A stretch of DNA of 64,000 nucleotides from Trichomonas vaginalis G3 (lineage: Eukaryota; Parabasalia; Trichomonadida; Trichomonadidae): positions 34,053,896 through 34,117,895 of the forward strand of contig NC_067206.1 in NCBI RefSeq assembly GCF_026262505.1, written 5' to 3'. Below the pieces are notes generated by a model. It saw nothing but the letters and a program-made list of their open reading frames with translations. It was not told where the DNA came from and searched no databases. Made by a program: the position numbers and the translations under genes. Shown here one piece after another: positions 33,702 to 42,963 of the stretch (position 1 is its first letter; the number at the start of each line of letters is the position of its first letter).

Positions 33702-34110
33702 CACTCTTTTCTTGGCATTCGTGGTGGAAGTTGTTTCTTGACATTTTCAATGAACTGTACATTCTCTTTTGTCTCAACTTCTTTCACTGGTGGGTCAGGG
33801 TTCTTTGACTCGGTTTGTTTTTCAATGAAATTCACGAACTTTGCAATAAGCTCTTGGTTCGTTATTGAAAGTACATCTGGCTTCTTTTCTTCTGTTCTTT
33901 GGCTCAGTTTGAACAGAAGGTTTTATATGGGCTTCGTGGACTTCACCCTTGCCATGCACCTTAATGTTGTCGCTTTCTGCATTCGCTAATGGAACCTTTC
34001 TTTTTCTTACGTATATTTTACCATCTTTACTCTGACTTACGTAATAGAAAGGATGTTGTATTCCTCTTGCGTCATTTAATATAATAGACTCTCGCTGATT
34101 TTGACAAGCT
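33702..34110 (-). pseudogene. Relic of a Lys/Glu-rich small Polinton gene
   Basis: Reverse-strand coding for a charged protein with a helical segment (ITNQELIAKFVNFIEKQTES) and a Pro-rich basic end (KKQLPPRMPRKE). Not continuous as it stands. At ~33930-33960 it holds a GC-rich stretch (TGGACTTCACCC...) that may be a decayed double-hairpin micro-element. No domain recognised. Confidence 0.45.
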
Positions 34111-34211
34111 CATTTTACATCGGTTAAAGTTTTAATTTTGTTTTTTATCTGCAGTCAAATGACTCAGACAAGCCCTACGGACAAGACCCAAGGGGTCATA
34201 GATTTGAAGCA

Positions 34212-34418
34212 TTGAAGAAAGAAATTCGCGAGCAAATTTTATCCGAACTGAAGGAACAAAAACAAGAACAAAAGCCAGAGAGACCAAAGAGAAAACTTAG
34301 TGAAAAACAACTTGCTGCATTAGCTGCTGGAAGACAAAAGAACCCACGTTTGCTGGCGAAGAAAGCTAGAGAAGAAGCTGAAGCAAAAGCTAAAGAAGCT
34401 GAAGCAAAGAAAGAGTAA
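34212..34418 (+). CDS. Small Lys/Glu/Ala-rich coiled-coil protein
   Basis: About 68 residues, nearly all charged or Ala: KKEIREQILSELKEQKQEQK and a C-terminal Ala/Glu/Lys helix. The only start in frame is non-ATG, so the beginning is uncertain. The composition suggests a DNA-condensing or core-type virion protein, as basic helical proteins in related viruses, but this is inference. It lies 24 bp upstream of the jelly-roll-like gene on the same strand. Confidence 0.45.
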   Translation: MKKEIREQILSELKEQKQEQKPERPKRKLSEKQLAALAAGRQKNPRLLAKKAREEAEAKAKEAEAKKE

Positions 34419-34442
34419 ATGGTTTATTTTTATCCGAATTAA

Positions 34443-35300
34443 ATGTATAGACAAATACCTTTATCTGTTGCGTTCAGTAGTGAAAACCCTGACGTCAAAA
34501 TAAAGGGGAACAGAGTAACGTTTAAGTTTCCAACAGACTGGATTGTGAACATAAATGAAGAGAAGTACATTGGCATAACATCTATGTATATAACACGTGC
34601 ATTTAGGAAAGTTGACTTTATACTTCAAGTCGAGATAGAAAATGACGAACAGTCTTTAAGCGCCCAAAACATTCACATATACAAATACTTTAAAGACGAT
34701 ACAACTTTACAAGAATGTATGATTTCCTTCAATGAAATGTTCGAGAAAAAGTTCAACATTGAAGTACAAACTTTACAGCCTTTACGTGAGTTTTTTGCAC
34801 AACTGAAAGAAGAAGGTAGTCAGCCACAACTTATAGACTTTCATTATGAATTTAATGAAAATGAAGATGGAACACATGACTGTCAGTTTGTTATATATTC
34901 ACCATTCAATGAAGTAGCTAAAGAGAAAGAAAATCCATTACGTATAAGATTTCAAATCTCTGAACCAAGTGATGATTTCAAGAATGTTTTCAATTATGAT
35001 GCAATGCTTCCGAGGAAAAATGAATTTTCAAAGATTGTAACACCTGGCATTTGGGATAGAAAGCAAGCTATATTATATTCAAACTTAAGTAAGGGAGTTG
35101 AAAATGAGTTCATTGGTCATACAAGAACTTCACCACTTCCTAACCCTAAATACTATAAATTAACTGGCTTCAATCGTGAGTTTTGGATAGACATGTTCTC
35201 CACTCATGACCATAACTGCCCAGTGTTCTTACCTCCAGACCATAAGGACTGTCTCTACATTGAAGCACAACTCTTAAACTCTACCATCGCAGTATTGTAA
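34443..35300 (+). CDS. Polinton structural protein candidate (beta-rich)
   Basis: 285 residues from ATG 34443, uninterrupted, beginning MYRQIPLSVAFSSENPDVKI. The first half alternates short hydrophobic strands (VTFKFPTDWIVNI, YIGITSMYIT). It shares general character with the proteins at 51049 and 53962 of the same element. A minor capsid, penton or fibre-base role is plausible from position beside the capsid gene; no specific family recognised. TTTTTATCCGAATTAA lies directly before the ATG and matches the motif before the capsid gene. Confidence 0.55.
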   Translation: MYRQIPLSVAFSSENPDVKIKGNRVTFKFPTDWIVNINEEKYIGITSMYITRAFRKVDFILQVEIENDEQSLSAQNIHIYKYFKDDTTLQECMISFNEMFEKKFNIEVQTLQPLREFFAQLKEEGSQPQLIDFHYEFNENEDGTHDCQFVIYSPFNEVAKEKENPLRIRFQISEPSDDFKNVFNYDAMLPRKNEFSKIVTPGIWDRKQAILYSNLSKGVENEFIGHTRTSPLPNPKYYKLTGFNREFWIDMFSTHDHNCPVFLPPDHKDCLYIEAQLLNSTIAVL

Positions 35301-35397
35301 AATCTACGCTAGCTTTATTTTTATCACGAATGACCTCATTTCTGACAAAAATAAATGACCTCATTCATGACCTCATTGCTGACAAAAATAAATGACC
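35301..35397. repeat. Short direct repeats of ATGACCTCATT type
   Basis: Between converging genes, the phrases AATGACCTCATT and CTGACAAAAATAAATGACCT repeat in tandem fashion (35330-35400). Probably slippage-derived; no function evident. Confidence 0.5.
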
Positions 35398-38300
35398 TCA
35401 GAACTTCAACTTACGAATAAAGCTTGTTTTAGTCGTTATTGAGAAGTTAAACTTTTCAGCAAAGCAAGGTTGACATGACTTACATAAGTCAAATCCAATC
35501 TCTTGACCGTCATAAAGTGCTTTATATAACTTCATAACACTGAACTCAGAGTCTTTGTCAAATTTTCCTTGCGGAACCATTAAACCTTTATCTTCATCAT
35601 AGAAACACTGAACAGAGTCAGGAAACATTTCATTAGCGGTTAAAGCAATAACATCTTGCTTCACGCCTTTCATTCTGCAGTGAAATGCAACTTCATTTAA
35701 ATCGTTAGTGAGTAAGTCTATGTAGGTCTTCTTTCCACAAAATATTGACTTGTATGCTAAACTTTGTTTTCCAGGTGTTATTTCTGCGAAGTCACTATGA
35801 AACTGACCAAGGTTTTTACCAATGAGAACTCTTCCATAACGTTTCTCAAACTCTTCAGCTAAACGAGGGATATCTTCATTGTAGAGATGCATACTGTCCG
35901 TATCGCTATAAAAGATGTCCATTCCTAAGTCTTCAGCAGTACAGAATACTTCACACATTATTCTCTTCGACATGATAGAATATTTACACCAAGTGGACAG
36001 AAGTTAAAGTGTCTGCAAATGCTTTTCGTTAGCTTGAAATAGTTTTATCCGAACCATCCAAACCTTCGAACTTAACTATATGGTTGTAGTTTCTGATGGC
36101 ATATCTTATAGCATCTTTGTCATCTACTATGGTTATTTTTGATCAATAGGAGATAGAATGGTTTTGCCATAGATACTGTTCAGAATGAGTTTTATAATTT
36201 CTTGTAATGGGTTTTCTTCTTTCTTATACTTTAACCTTAACTCAAACAACTTCTTTACTTCATCTCTTATTCTAATATCTCTGTTTCCATCGTAATAGTA
36301 TCCTTTGCAACACTTCACATTTGACACCTTGATATTTTATAAGGTCCTGTAATGTTATATGGTCAACATACATGAGACAGCAAGTGTTTGAACTTCTGGG
36401 AACGTTAAGTTCTGGATTTAGTTCAGGGTCACAAACTATTAAAGGAAAGTGTCTATGTATTCCAATCTCTGTTATCTTAATGAGAACAAAGAAGCCAGAC
36501 ATAACTTTTCACCAATGGGTTCCTTTTGGTCGTCATTGAATAAATGTCTCAGAGATACTCTGTGCTTAGCATCTCATCCTTCATAACCTTTGGAATTCCT
36601 TCTAAGTATAAAGTCTTGCTATAGCGGATGGATATAATGAAACAGCGTCGAAGTCAGCAATGAGTTTCTTTTGCTCTTTTGTTTAATGTTATCTGACAAC
36701 ATACATCTTCCACCTTGAATGCATCTCGAAATAAATTCTCTTGGTTTATTTGAGAGGTCATAAAGATTTCCATTCGGGAAGTATACTCTGTTCTCAAACA
36801 ATTTGTTAGCAATAGAACAAATACTAACGTAGTCATAAACGTTTAAATCAAACTCTTTCAATAAGTCATTGCGGAACTTTACAAAACCTTCTCTTAAAAT
36901 TCTTACATCTTGTTTGCAGTAAAACGTGCTATATTTTTCTAAGTCGAAGTGGTTCTCATCTATTCTGCAACCTTTGATGGAATCTATGTTCTTCATGAAT
37001 GTATCTGCATCCCGGATAAACTTACATGCTTCAGAAATGACACCAGTTCTGTTCATTTGCTAACAAAACACTGCTGTAGTAGTTATATGGAAATACTTCT
37101 TTCGGTCCTGTTTGTAAGTTAAACATAGCAGGAAATAGTTTAAGCTTCTTATTTATAACACTGTAAGAGTCTTTTATAATAATTGCCCGTCCTTTATATA
37201 AACCAGTTATTTGCATTGTTCGTGAACCTTTAATGATGGGAGTTCCTTTCACTTCTGTCATGTGTCTTAAGATGAAGTTTATGTCATAGCTGAGGTTATG
37301 GAAATATATTAAACTCTTGTCAGGAAGTCGTTCCAAAAATTCTGTTGCACAGTTCTGACCCCAAATGCTTTCACTCACTGAACCATCTTCACTGTCATAA
37401 CAGATGTTAAAGGCTTTATGAAAGCCGTCTGTGCTACACTCAAAGTCAGCAAAGAAAACGTGCTCAGGAATGAACTTGCACTTATTTTATTTACTTCTTT
37501 TGACTCTGCTTTCTTCTTCAGTTGTACACAATACTTTGGAGCATATGTCAAATCTTTAAATGGTGCAAGGTTCTGTTTATATAAGTCAGTCGTATATGTG
37601 AAAAGTTCTCATAAGAAATAGGTTCGAAATATTTGCACTCCCACAATGTTTTCATAACATCCCATAACGGTGTTGTTCTATCATAACGAACTACATATTT
37701 GTTCTCTCTCTTTGTATATATTTTCATCTGTTTCTCAATGTTCATTCCACCACACTCCTTCAAGATTTCTTTGTAATTTCTGACGAAGTATGTTGTCATT
37801 GGAAGTCTTTCGTTTAGCATGTAGTGGTCTTCAACAAGAAGTAGGTCAATAGTTCGAACAGTTTCACATTCTTTTGGTATGTATCTCTTTATTTCATTAT
37901 ATCTTGAGTCATTGAAGTAACCAATGGTAAATTAAATGCTATACTGTTGCGTCAGAAATTTCTTGTACTTTACTTTGAGGAAAGTCTCTAACACGAATGA
38001 CTTCTCTCATGTGGTCAATAGTTTCTTCATTTACTCCAGCCTGAATGCAAGCCTAAACGAAACAATTGTCTTCTGTCATAAGTGTTGCAGTTCTTTTGTT
38101 CAGTTCATTGAAGATTTGGTAGCGTTCAAGATTTATAGGTAATGTGCAAAGATACTTCCAGAACTGACCGCTTCTCTTCTTATAAAACTTCTTTTCACCA
38201 TTATCTTTCCAAAAGCTTTCTATAAGTGCTGGGTTTCCTGTTTGCTTTAAGAGCTTCCAAAATGGCTTTCTGGTCATTTGTCAGTGTGCTTTCATCTCTA

Positions 38301-39163
38301 TATGGTCTCTTTTTTTGGTTTGCCTTTCTTTACATCTGACATCGTTAAGCCTTCATATTCTGTTAAATCATACATCTTTATTTCAGTAAGATTCTTTATG
38401 TTTGTCAAGAAAAGTCATAGTGCATTTCAACAATACCTGCGGCATTTGCTTCTATCTCTGATATAAAGTTCTCCTTCAAGAGCTGATGTAGTAATGTTCC
38501 AATATTATTGAGATTTAACGTAGAACATCATACTTTCCACCAAGTTTATAACATACCATCCATCTTTGTTGGGAGTTTATTTAATCTTCTTTAAGAGTCT
38601 CATGAAAACCTTACCGAAATGTTTGTGTAAGTAGTCTCTGTTTGGTTCATCTAAAGCTTCGATGTTAAAGTCAATGAGTCTATTGCCTGTCTTAACATTC
38701 CTCTTCCTATTCTCTTCATTTTCTTTAACCATCTCTCACCTTCTTTTGGTTTGTCGTCAATGGAACGAAGGACATCGTTAGCTTTGCGAACTTGTTCTAT
38801 AGCACTTTTAAACATCTCTTCTTCTCTGTTGTTTCAGTGTGTCGTCTCTTCTTCTTGTTTCACCAACGTTTGCATTTGTTATGTCAAACATTTCTCTTCT
38901 TACTTCATGAGGTACTGAACGTCTATGATATAAGTCAATAGCAACGTCATTTAAAGGAAATGCTCTTGCATGGACTTCGTCCTCGCCGCGTTGCGGCTTT
39001 ATGAACTCATGAATTCTATCATAACTTATTGCACCATTATAGTCATTGAGGATGTCAGCGAGTGCTTTTTTTTTGTTGCGTAATGCTTTGCAACATCTAT
39101 ATTAGCTTCTGTAAGAAGTTGTTTTATTTCCGAGTGTTCTAACTTAGACAACTTCCGATACAT
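35398..39163 (-). pseudogene. Polinton DNA polymerase B region (broken)
   Basis: About 3.8 kb of reverse-strand coding for a protein-primed-type family B polymerase. Landmarks: an exonuclease-type segment (YFHNLSYDINFILRHM) and, near the C-terminal end, FYSDTDSMHLY, the YxDTDS motif C that binds catalytic metal. The N-terminal part is helical and basic, beginning MYRKLSKLEHSEIKQLLTEA. The polymerase would replicate the element. The gene is present only as separate open pieces, with roughly half a dozen or more breaks. A double-hairpin micro-element lies in its N-terminal part. Confidence 0.8.
38971..39000 (+). repeat. Double-hairpin micro-element, copy 2
   Basis: Two perfect triloop hairpins 2 nt apart: GGAC-TTC-GTCC (38972-38982) and GCCGC-GTT-GCGGC (38985-38997), followed by TTTATGAA. 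Both stems differ from copy 1 by paired, compensating changes. Read on the reverse strand it encodes KPQRGEDEVHA in the frame of the surrounding gene. Confidence 0.75.
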
Positions 39164-39246
39164 CTTTAGTAGGAAATAAAAAAATATTTTTTGAAAAATT
39201 AGATTAGATTTTTTAAGTTATTTTTCAAAATAATTTAATATTTTTA

Positions 39247-39726
39247 TTTTAATGAAACACATGCAAGATTGGCAAGTTCTTTTCATACAATGCTCTCGCT
39301 ACTGTCATCAAGAATGAGTTCAATGGTGCTTCAAACGTCAATGTTATCTTTAACAAGAAGTTTGTGAAAGAATCTAAGTTTGGTCAGTATGTCAGACCAT
39401 TAGCTATCGTCATTGACCGCAAACGTTATACTTCACAAGAGTTAGCAGTAGTTTTGAAACAAAAGGGTTTCTTCGTGAATGTCAAAGATACTCATTATAC
39501 TGTCATAAAGAACTCTAACGTTGACTTCTTCAGTATTGCTTTAAATCTTTCCGAACAGAAAGAATATAAGAAGGGTGAAACAAATGTGAAATATTATCCT
39601 TCATCTCTGAAGACAATAACGAACAAAGATGTTATACAGAAATTCTTACCAAAGGTTGAAGAAGCTTCTATTGACATTGACGAAGGAAGTGAAATGGTTG
39701 AAGAAATTGACCCTGAAGCTATTTAA
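39247..39726 (+). CDS. Polinton hypothetical protein
   Basis: An open stretch whose last 120 codons (from 39364) read KFGQYVRPLAIVIDRKRYTS and end with an acidic Glu-rich tail (DEGSEMVEEIDPEAI). The start is uncertain. It is divergent from the polymerase region. A small ssDNA-binding or processivity-type protein is conceivable from the beta-rich core plus acidic tail, but nothing is recognised with certainty. Confidence 0.45.
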
Positions 39727-40286
39727 GCAAAAATATATTTTTGAATAACTGATGGTGTCACTACGTCACCATGTCACCAGGTTAATTAACTTCTTTTAAA
39801 AATGATGACAACATGACATTTTGACAACACAGCAGGATTAATGCAAAAATGAATGTTATCGTTTATGTTATCGTTTATGTTATCGTTAATGTTATCGTTA
39901 ATGTTATCAGTGTCGAACATAATTGACGTAGGATTCATGACTTCTTCATAAATGAGTGTAAATATAGCACAAAAATATATTTTAGGTGAAGAGGTGAGAT
40001 CTCACCCGTTTTTTCACCTCTTTTTTCACCTCATTCTCTCTTCGTTAATGTTGTCGTGACTTCATCATTAATGTTGTCGTGACTTCATTCTTCCTCTTTG
40101 AAGTTATCGAAATATTCTGTTATTTTTTCCTTCAGTAATGTTAAGTCTTCTTTGAATGTAAGTATTGTGCAACCTTTGATGTCATAGTGTGTTTGAGGAA
40201 GAGTATTTTTGACAATTTCCTTTATTTGCTCATTCGGTGTCATTGAAATCGGTAAGTTTTCACGATAGAACCAGTTTCTGTCAGAT
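39727..40286. other. Intergenic region with tandem GTTATCGTT repeats
   Basis: Near 39855-39910 a ~12-bp unit (TTATCGTTTATG / TTATCGTTAATG) repeats about five times, and GACTTCAT/ATGTTGTCGT phrases repeat near 40050-40090. The five-half-site motif copy at 39985-40030 lies between. These iteron-like repeats beside the polymerase gene could be replication- or regulation-related; that is inference. Confidence 0.5.
39985..40030 (+). promoter_or_regulatory. Five-half-site motif, copy 3 (TCACC type)
   Basis: Palindrome GGTGAGATCTCACC (39993-40006) with TCACC half-sites ending at 40018 and 40030 (12-bp steps) and GGTGAA 8 bp upstream. The sequence before it (CACAAAAATATATTTTAGG) also resembles the terminal-repeat copies, so a ~70-bp block is shared between the termini and this internal site. 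Confidence 0.7.
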
Positions 40287-40875
40287 TTATATATAAAAGC
40301 TCTTGTTGTTTCTTCTGACTAAATGCAACATAACCATATCTTTATCTTCTTCTTTCTCCAATTCTTCAGTATATATCATATACCTATAACTCTTTTCCTT
40401 TCCTTTTGGTACTGAACGCGGTATTCTTTTCTGTATGCTTTTGTCTTTGGATTCAATGACTTCATCTTTTGCTTTATATAGTTCATCTAACATCATGAAA
40501 ATATAACAAGCATAACGAGGTGAAGCCCACATTGCTACAGCGTTTACTAAAAGTCTATGAACATAATAACCTTTCAAACAAGGAGCCAAATTCTTGCGAT
40601 TTTCATACGGAATCTCTTCATTCTGCAAAGCAATTATATGAGGAAATTCTTCTAAAAGTTCTTTTGTCTGTTGGTTTTCAAACCAATGATATGCTTTGCT
40701 TTGTAGAACGAAGAGCATTCATTATACTTTGCATTTGGTACATATCGTCTTTGACTGAACGAATGAGACGTAACTGTTTGTTATACTGTATGTACTCGTA
40801 TTCTTCATTTATGGCTTCATGAACGATAGCAGTTGTTGTGTTCTCTGATGTTGACATTACTGTCTTTACATACAA
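40287..40875 (-). CDS. MSV199/KilA-N-like DNA-binding protein
   Basis: Reverse-strand coding for a protein whose central part reads CLKGYYVHRLLVNAVAMWAS and PRYACYIFMMLDEL, the pattern of the MSV199/KilA-N-type domain common in large DNA viruses and phages, and usually DNA-binding. A charged linker (KDEVIESKDKSIQKRIPRS) and a ~40-residue C-terminal piece follow. The frame is not fully continuous. A conserved sequence with TGTATGTAAAGACAGTAATG lies at its 5' end. Role: probable regulator of element genes. Candidate reader of the five-half-site motifs, by inference only. Confidence 0.6.
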
Positions 40876-41025
40876 AATAAAAAAATAAATAAAAATAAAA
40901 TTAGCGTTATTTTCTGACTTTCACAAAAGACCAAAAATAAACGCTTTACATGTATTTTTCAGCAACTTCGTCAAATAATTTTATAGCTTTATCTATCTCA
41001 TCTACTTCAAACGTTTCTTTACCTT

Positions 41026-41448
41026 TCATGGAGCACCATACATTTTCTCAAACTTTTCAAGTAGTTCTGTTTCTGCAGCTCTCATATCATTAACGAACAC
41101 AACCTTGACTCTATTGACTGTACTGTCATATCTTTGAGTTATATTATATGTTCTTCCTATCTTATATCTTTTTGTGTTGAAGTCCTTCGGTTTCTGAACG
41201 ATGTAAAGTAAGCCTTCACTGCAACGTTCCGTATCGAATGAACCATAAGTTATGAAGTTATATCCAACAACTGGGTCTAACCATAACAAAACTATTGGTA
41301 TAAGACTTTTGTCTATAAGATATGCTCTTGTTCCATGAAATGCTACTGATATCATAAGCTCAGGATTTCTTGTCAAAATTTTCTGAGTTGAAGCATTTCT
41401 AACCCAGTCGTTTGTTTTCTTTCCAGATGGTGTTATAATGTCTGACAA
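41026..41448 (-). CDS. KilA-like / T5orf172-domain protein
   Basis: 140 residues. The N-terminal half (NDWVRNASTQKILTRNPELM and then IPIVLLWLDPVVGYNFI) resembles a short KilA-type unit; the C-terminal half (GLLYIVQKPKDFNTKRYKIG, then RTYNITQRY and a final helix with AAETELLEKF) matches the T5orf172 / GIY-YIG-like fold seen in viral proteins paired with KilA-N or Bro domains. Function in such proteins is unsettled: DNA binding or a degenerate nuclease. Same orientation as its neighbours and probably co-regulated. Confidence 0.65.
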   Translation of the reverse strand: MSDIITPSGKKTNDWVRNASTQKILTRNPELMISVAFHGTRAYLIDKSLIPIVLLWLDPVVGYNFITYGSFDTERCSEGLLYIVQKPKDFNTKRYKIGRTYNITQRYDSTVNRVKVVFVNDMRAAETELLEKFEKMYGAP

Positions 41449-41554
41449 AGAATATTTTTGTATTTCTTTGAGTATCTTACGTTTAAATCACCTATTCTAA
41501 CCACTTTGGTGTCATTGTCTATCTTTCTAACTGTTTCAAACTCAATGTTTGTCA

Positions 41555-41588
41555 TTACTGTCTTTACATACAAGATAAAATTTTTCTT
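41555..41588 (-). promoter_or_regulatory. Repeated Polinton promoter-like motif
   Basis: On the reverse strand, a T-rich run, TTTTATCTTGTATGTAAAGA and then CAGTAATG. Closely related copies occur at 40858-40880 and 42610-42640, each ending at or a few bases before a gene start on the same strand. Repetition immediately upstream of three genes supports a promoter or initiator role. Confidence 0.6.
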
Positions 41589-41611
41589 AAGATAGAAAAA
41601 ATAATGTTTAT

Positions 41612-41655
41612 GTTAGCATGTTAGATCTAACACGTTTTCTAACCACTTTTCTAAC
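41612..41655 (+). promoter_or_regulatory. Five-half-site motif, copy 4 (TCTAAC type)
   Basis: Palindrome TGTTAGATCTAACA (41619-41632) followed by TCTAAC at 41638-41643 and 41650-41655 (12-bp steps) and preceded by GTTAG 8 bp upstream (41612). Spacing is identical to the TCACC-type copies although the half-site sequence differs. Confidence 0.75.
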
Positions 41656-41670
41656 ATCGAAGAAAACTAT

Positions 41671-42006
41671 TTACAAGCGTTTTACATGGTATATGTTGCG
41701 ATGGTTCATGACTTTAAACAGTTTTGTAGCTTCTATTTCTTCACGAAGGATATCAAAAATTTTAACTATGCCGAAGGTTTCTTTATATTTCTTCTTGACA
41801 TCAGATAATAGGAAATCGTCAGCAGTTGGATAGTTTTTGTTCAGAAATGCTAACATGTCCATTTTATCTTCTGCTGGTTTCTCTACTTCTTTCTTTAAGT
41901 CAGCATAGTCGTTTCTCATACGTTCTATCTCTTTGACGGAGTAGTTATATTTCCTCATTGCTGCTTTACATTTTGAACATTGCGGATTCATTTTTGCGTT
42001 ATACAT
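41671..42006 (-). CDS. Polinton hypothetical protein with CxxC
   Basis: 111 residues starting MYNAKMNPQCSKCKAAMRKY, with a CSKC pair and a following helical coiled-coil stretch (SVKEIERMRNDYADLKKEVE). One CxxC alone is not enough to call a zinc finger. It lies between two inverted copies of the TCTAAC-type motif together with the next gene, so the pair may form one regulatory or mobile unit. Confidence 0.5.
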   Translation of the reverse strand: MYNAKMNPQCSKCKAAMRKYNYSVKEIERMRNDYADLKKEVEKPAEDKMDMLAFLNKNYPTADDFLLSDVKKKYKETFGIVKIFDILREEIEATKLFKVMNHRNIYHVKRL

Positions 42007-42037
42007 TGAAATTTGACCTGCTAGAACAACTAAGGCG

Positions 42038-42610
42038 TCAATTTTTCTTTAACTCAAAAGTTGTTGGTTTTATTTGTCCATTCCATATTTTACATCTTTT
42101 ATCTTTATCTCTTATCTGCCATACACATTCAGCAACTAATGAAACAAAGTTGTCGTATGTCTTAAACTCCCCAGATTTATATATGTCAGAGATGTTCTTA
42201 TATACCATGTCGCAATCTTTGTCCATAACTTTATGGTTGCAATGATATCCTAGAAACTCATAGTTTACTTTACGTATGAACTTCTTTATTTCTACTGAGT
42301 CAGTTGGTTTCACTTCTATTTCATCGAATTCATGAATAGTGAGCTTTTGTTGTTGGATTTCAGGCAATTTGGGTAAATGGTCAATAATATCCTGCATGTC
42401 ATAAAGATACTGTTCATTTGTTTCATCTTTCGCACTACAGTCTAAATTACTTGTTAAAAGTTCTTGCTTAATTCTTTGTATTTCTGTCTCAAAAGTATAT
42501 GAAGAAGGAATGAAGCTTTTCATCTCTACTAACATAGATGTTGGATTCATAACTAAAGAGTTTGGTGAAGTTGTTGTTTGAAGTGTTGTAGAACCTATTG
42601 TTGGAATCAT
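42038..42610 (-). CDS. Polinton hypothetical protein, 190 residues
   Basis: Starts at ATG 42610 (MIPTIGSTTLQTTTSPNSLV) directly after the promoter-like motif. The N-terminal ~90 residues are Ser/Thr-rich then helical; the C-terminal half (FIRKVNYEFLGYHCNHKVMD, CVWQIRDKDKRCKIWNG) has Cys, His and Trp residues but no pattern I can name. It lies upstream of the CxxC protein on the same strand. Confidence 0.5.
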   Translation of the reverse strand: MIPTIGSTTLQTTTSPNSLVMNPTSMLVEMKSFIPSSYTFETEIQRIKQELLTSNLDCSAKDETNEQYLYDMQDIIDHLPKLPEIQQQKLTIHEFDEIEVKPTDSVEIKKFIRKVNYEFLGYHCNHKVMDKDCDMVYKNISDIYKSGEFKTYDNFVSLVAECVWQIRDKDKRCKIWNGQIKPTTFELKKN

Positions 42611-42640
42611 ATCTTTACATACAAGATAAAAATTTTTCTT
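42610..42640 (-). promoter_or_regulatory. Promoter-like motif upstream of the 190-residue protein
   Basis: Third copy of the TTTTATCTTGTATGTAAAGA motif, here reading into ATATG with the gene start. Conserved among copies despite unrelated coding sequence downstream. Confidence 0.6.
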
Positions 42641-42712
42641 AGAAAAAAATTAGCGTTATTTTTCTTTCATAAGGAAATGTCAAAAATTCATGATTTTCGA
42701 GAGTTTTAGACC

Positions 42713-42758
42713 ATGTTAGAAAAGTGGTTAGAAAACGTGTTAGATCTAACATTCTAAC
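42713..42758 (-). promoter_or_regulatory. Five-half-site motif, copy 5 (inverted, TCTAAC type)
   Basis: GTTAGA at 42715, 42727 and 42739 (12-bp steps) leads into palindrome TGTTAGATCTAACA (42738-42751), then TCTAAC at 42753 (8-bp step). It is the mirror image of copy 4 and together the two bracket the genes at 41671-42610. Confidence 0.75.
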
Positions 42759-42963
42759 ATAAATAAAGTTTATGTTAAAATAAATGGTACCATTAATGAT
42801 ATCATGACTGTTCTCGTTCATGTCTGATTTACATCTAATGAAAAAGTTTAGAAGAATTTTCTTATTCTTTCTGGCATATTTTTGTCTTTCCAGTACTCCC
42901 GCTCTAATTATAGATCCAAGGTGATGTGATTTTTGCATCCCTGGGATGGACGATACACCCAAA

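Noticed and set aside
33926-33960. Fourth double-hairpin micro-element
   Set aside because: The TGGACTTCACCC stretch resembles copy 2 but its stems contain mismatches, so it is mentioned only as a possible decayed copy.
42639-42962. Reverse frame of 107 codons beside the hairpin-rich segment
   Set aside because: It runs through the five-half-site motif and a promoter-like region; composition is that of non-coding sequence.
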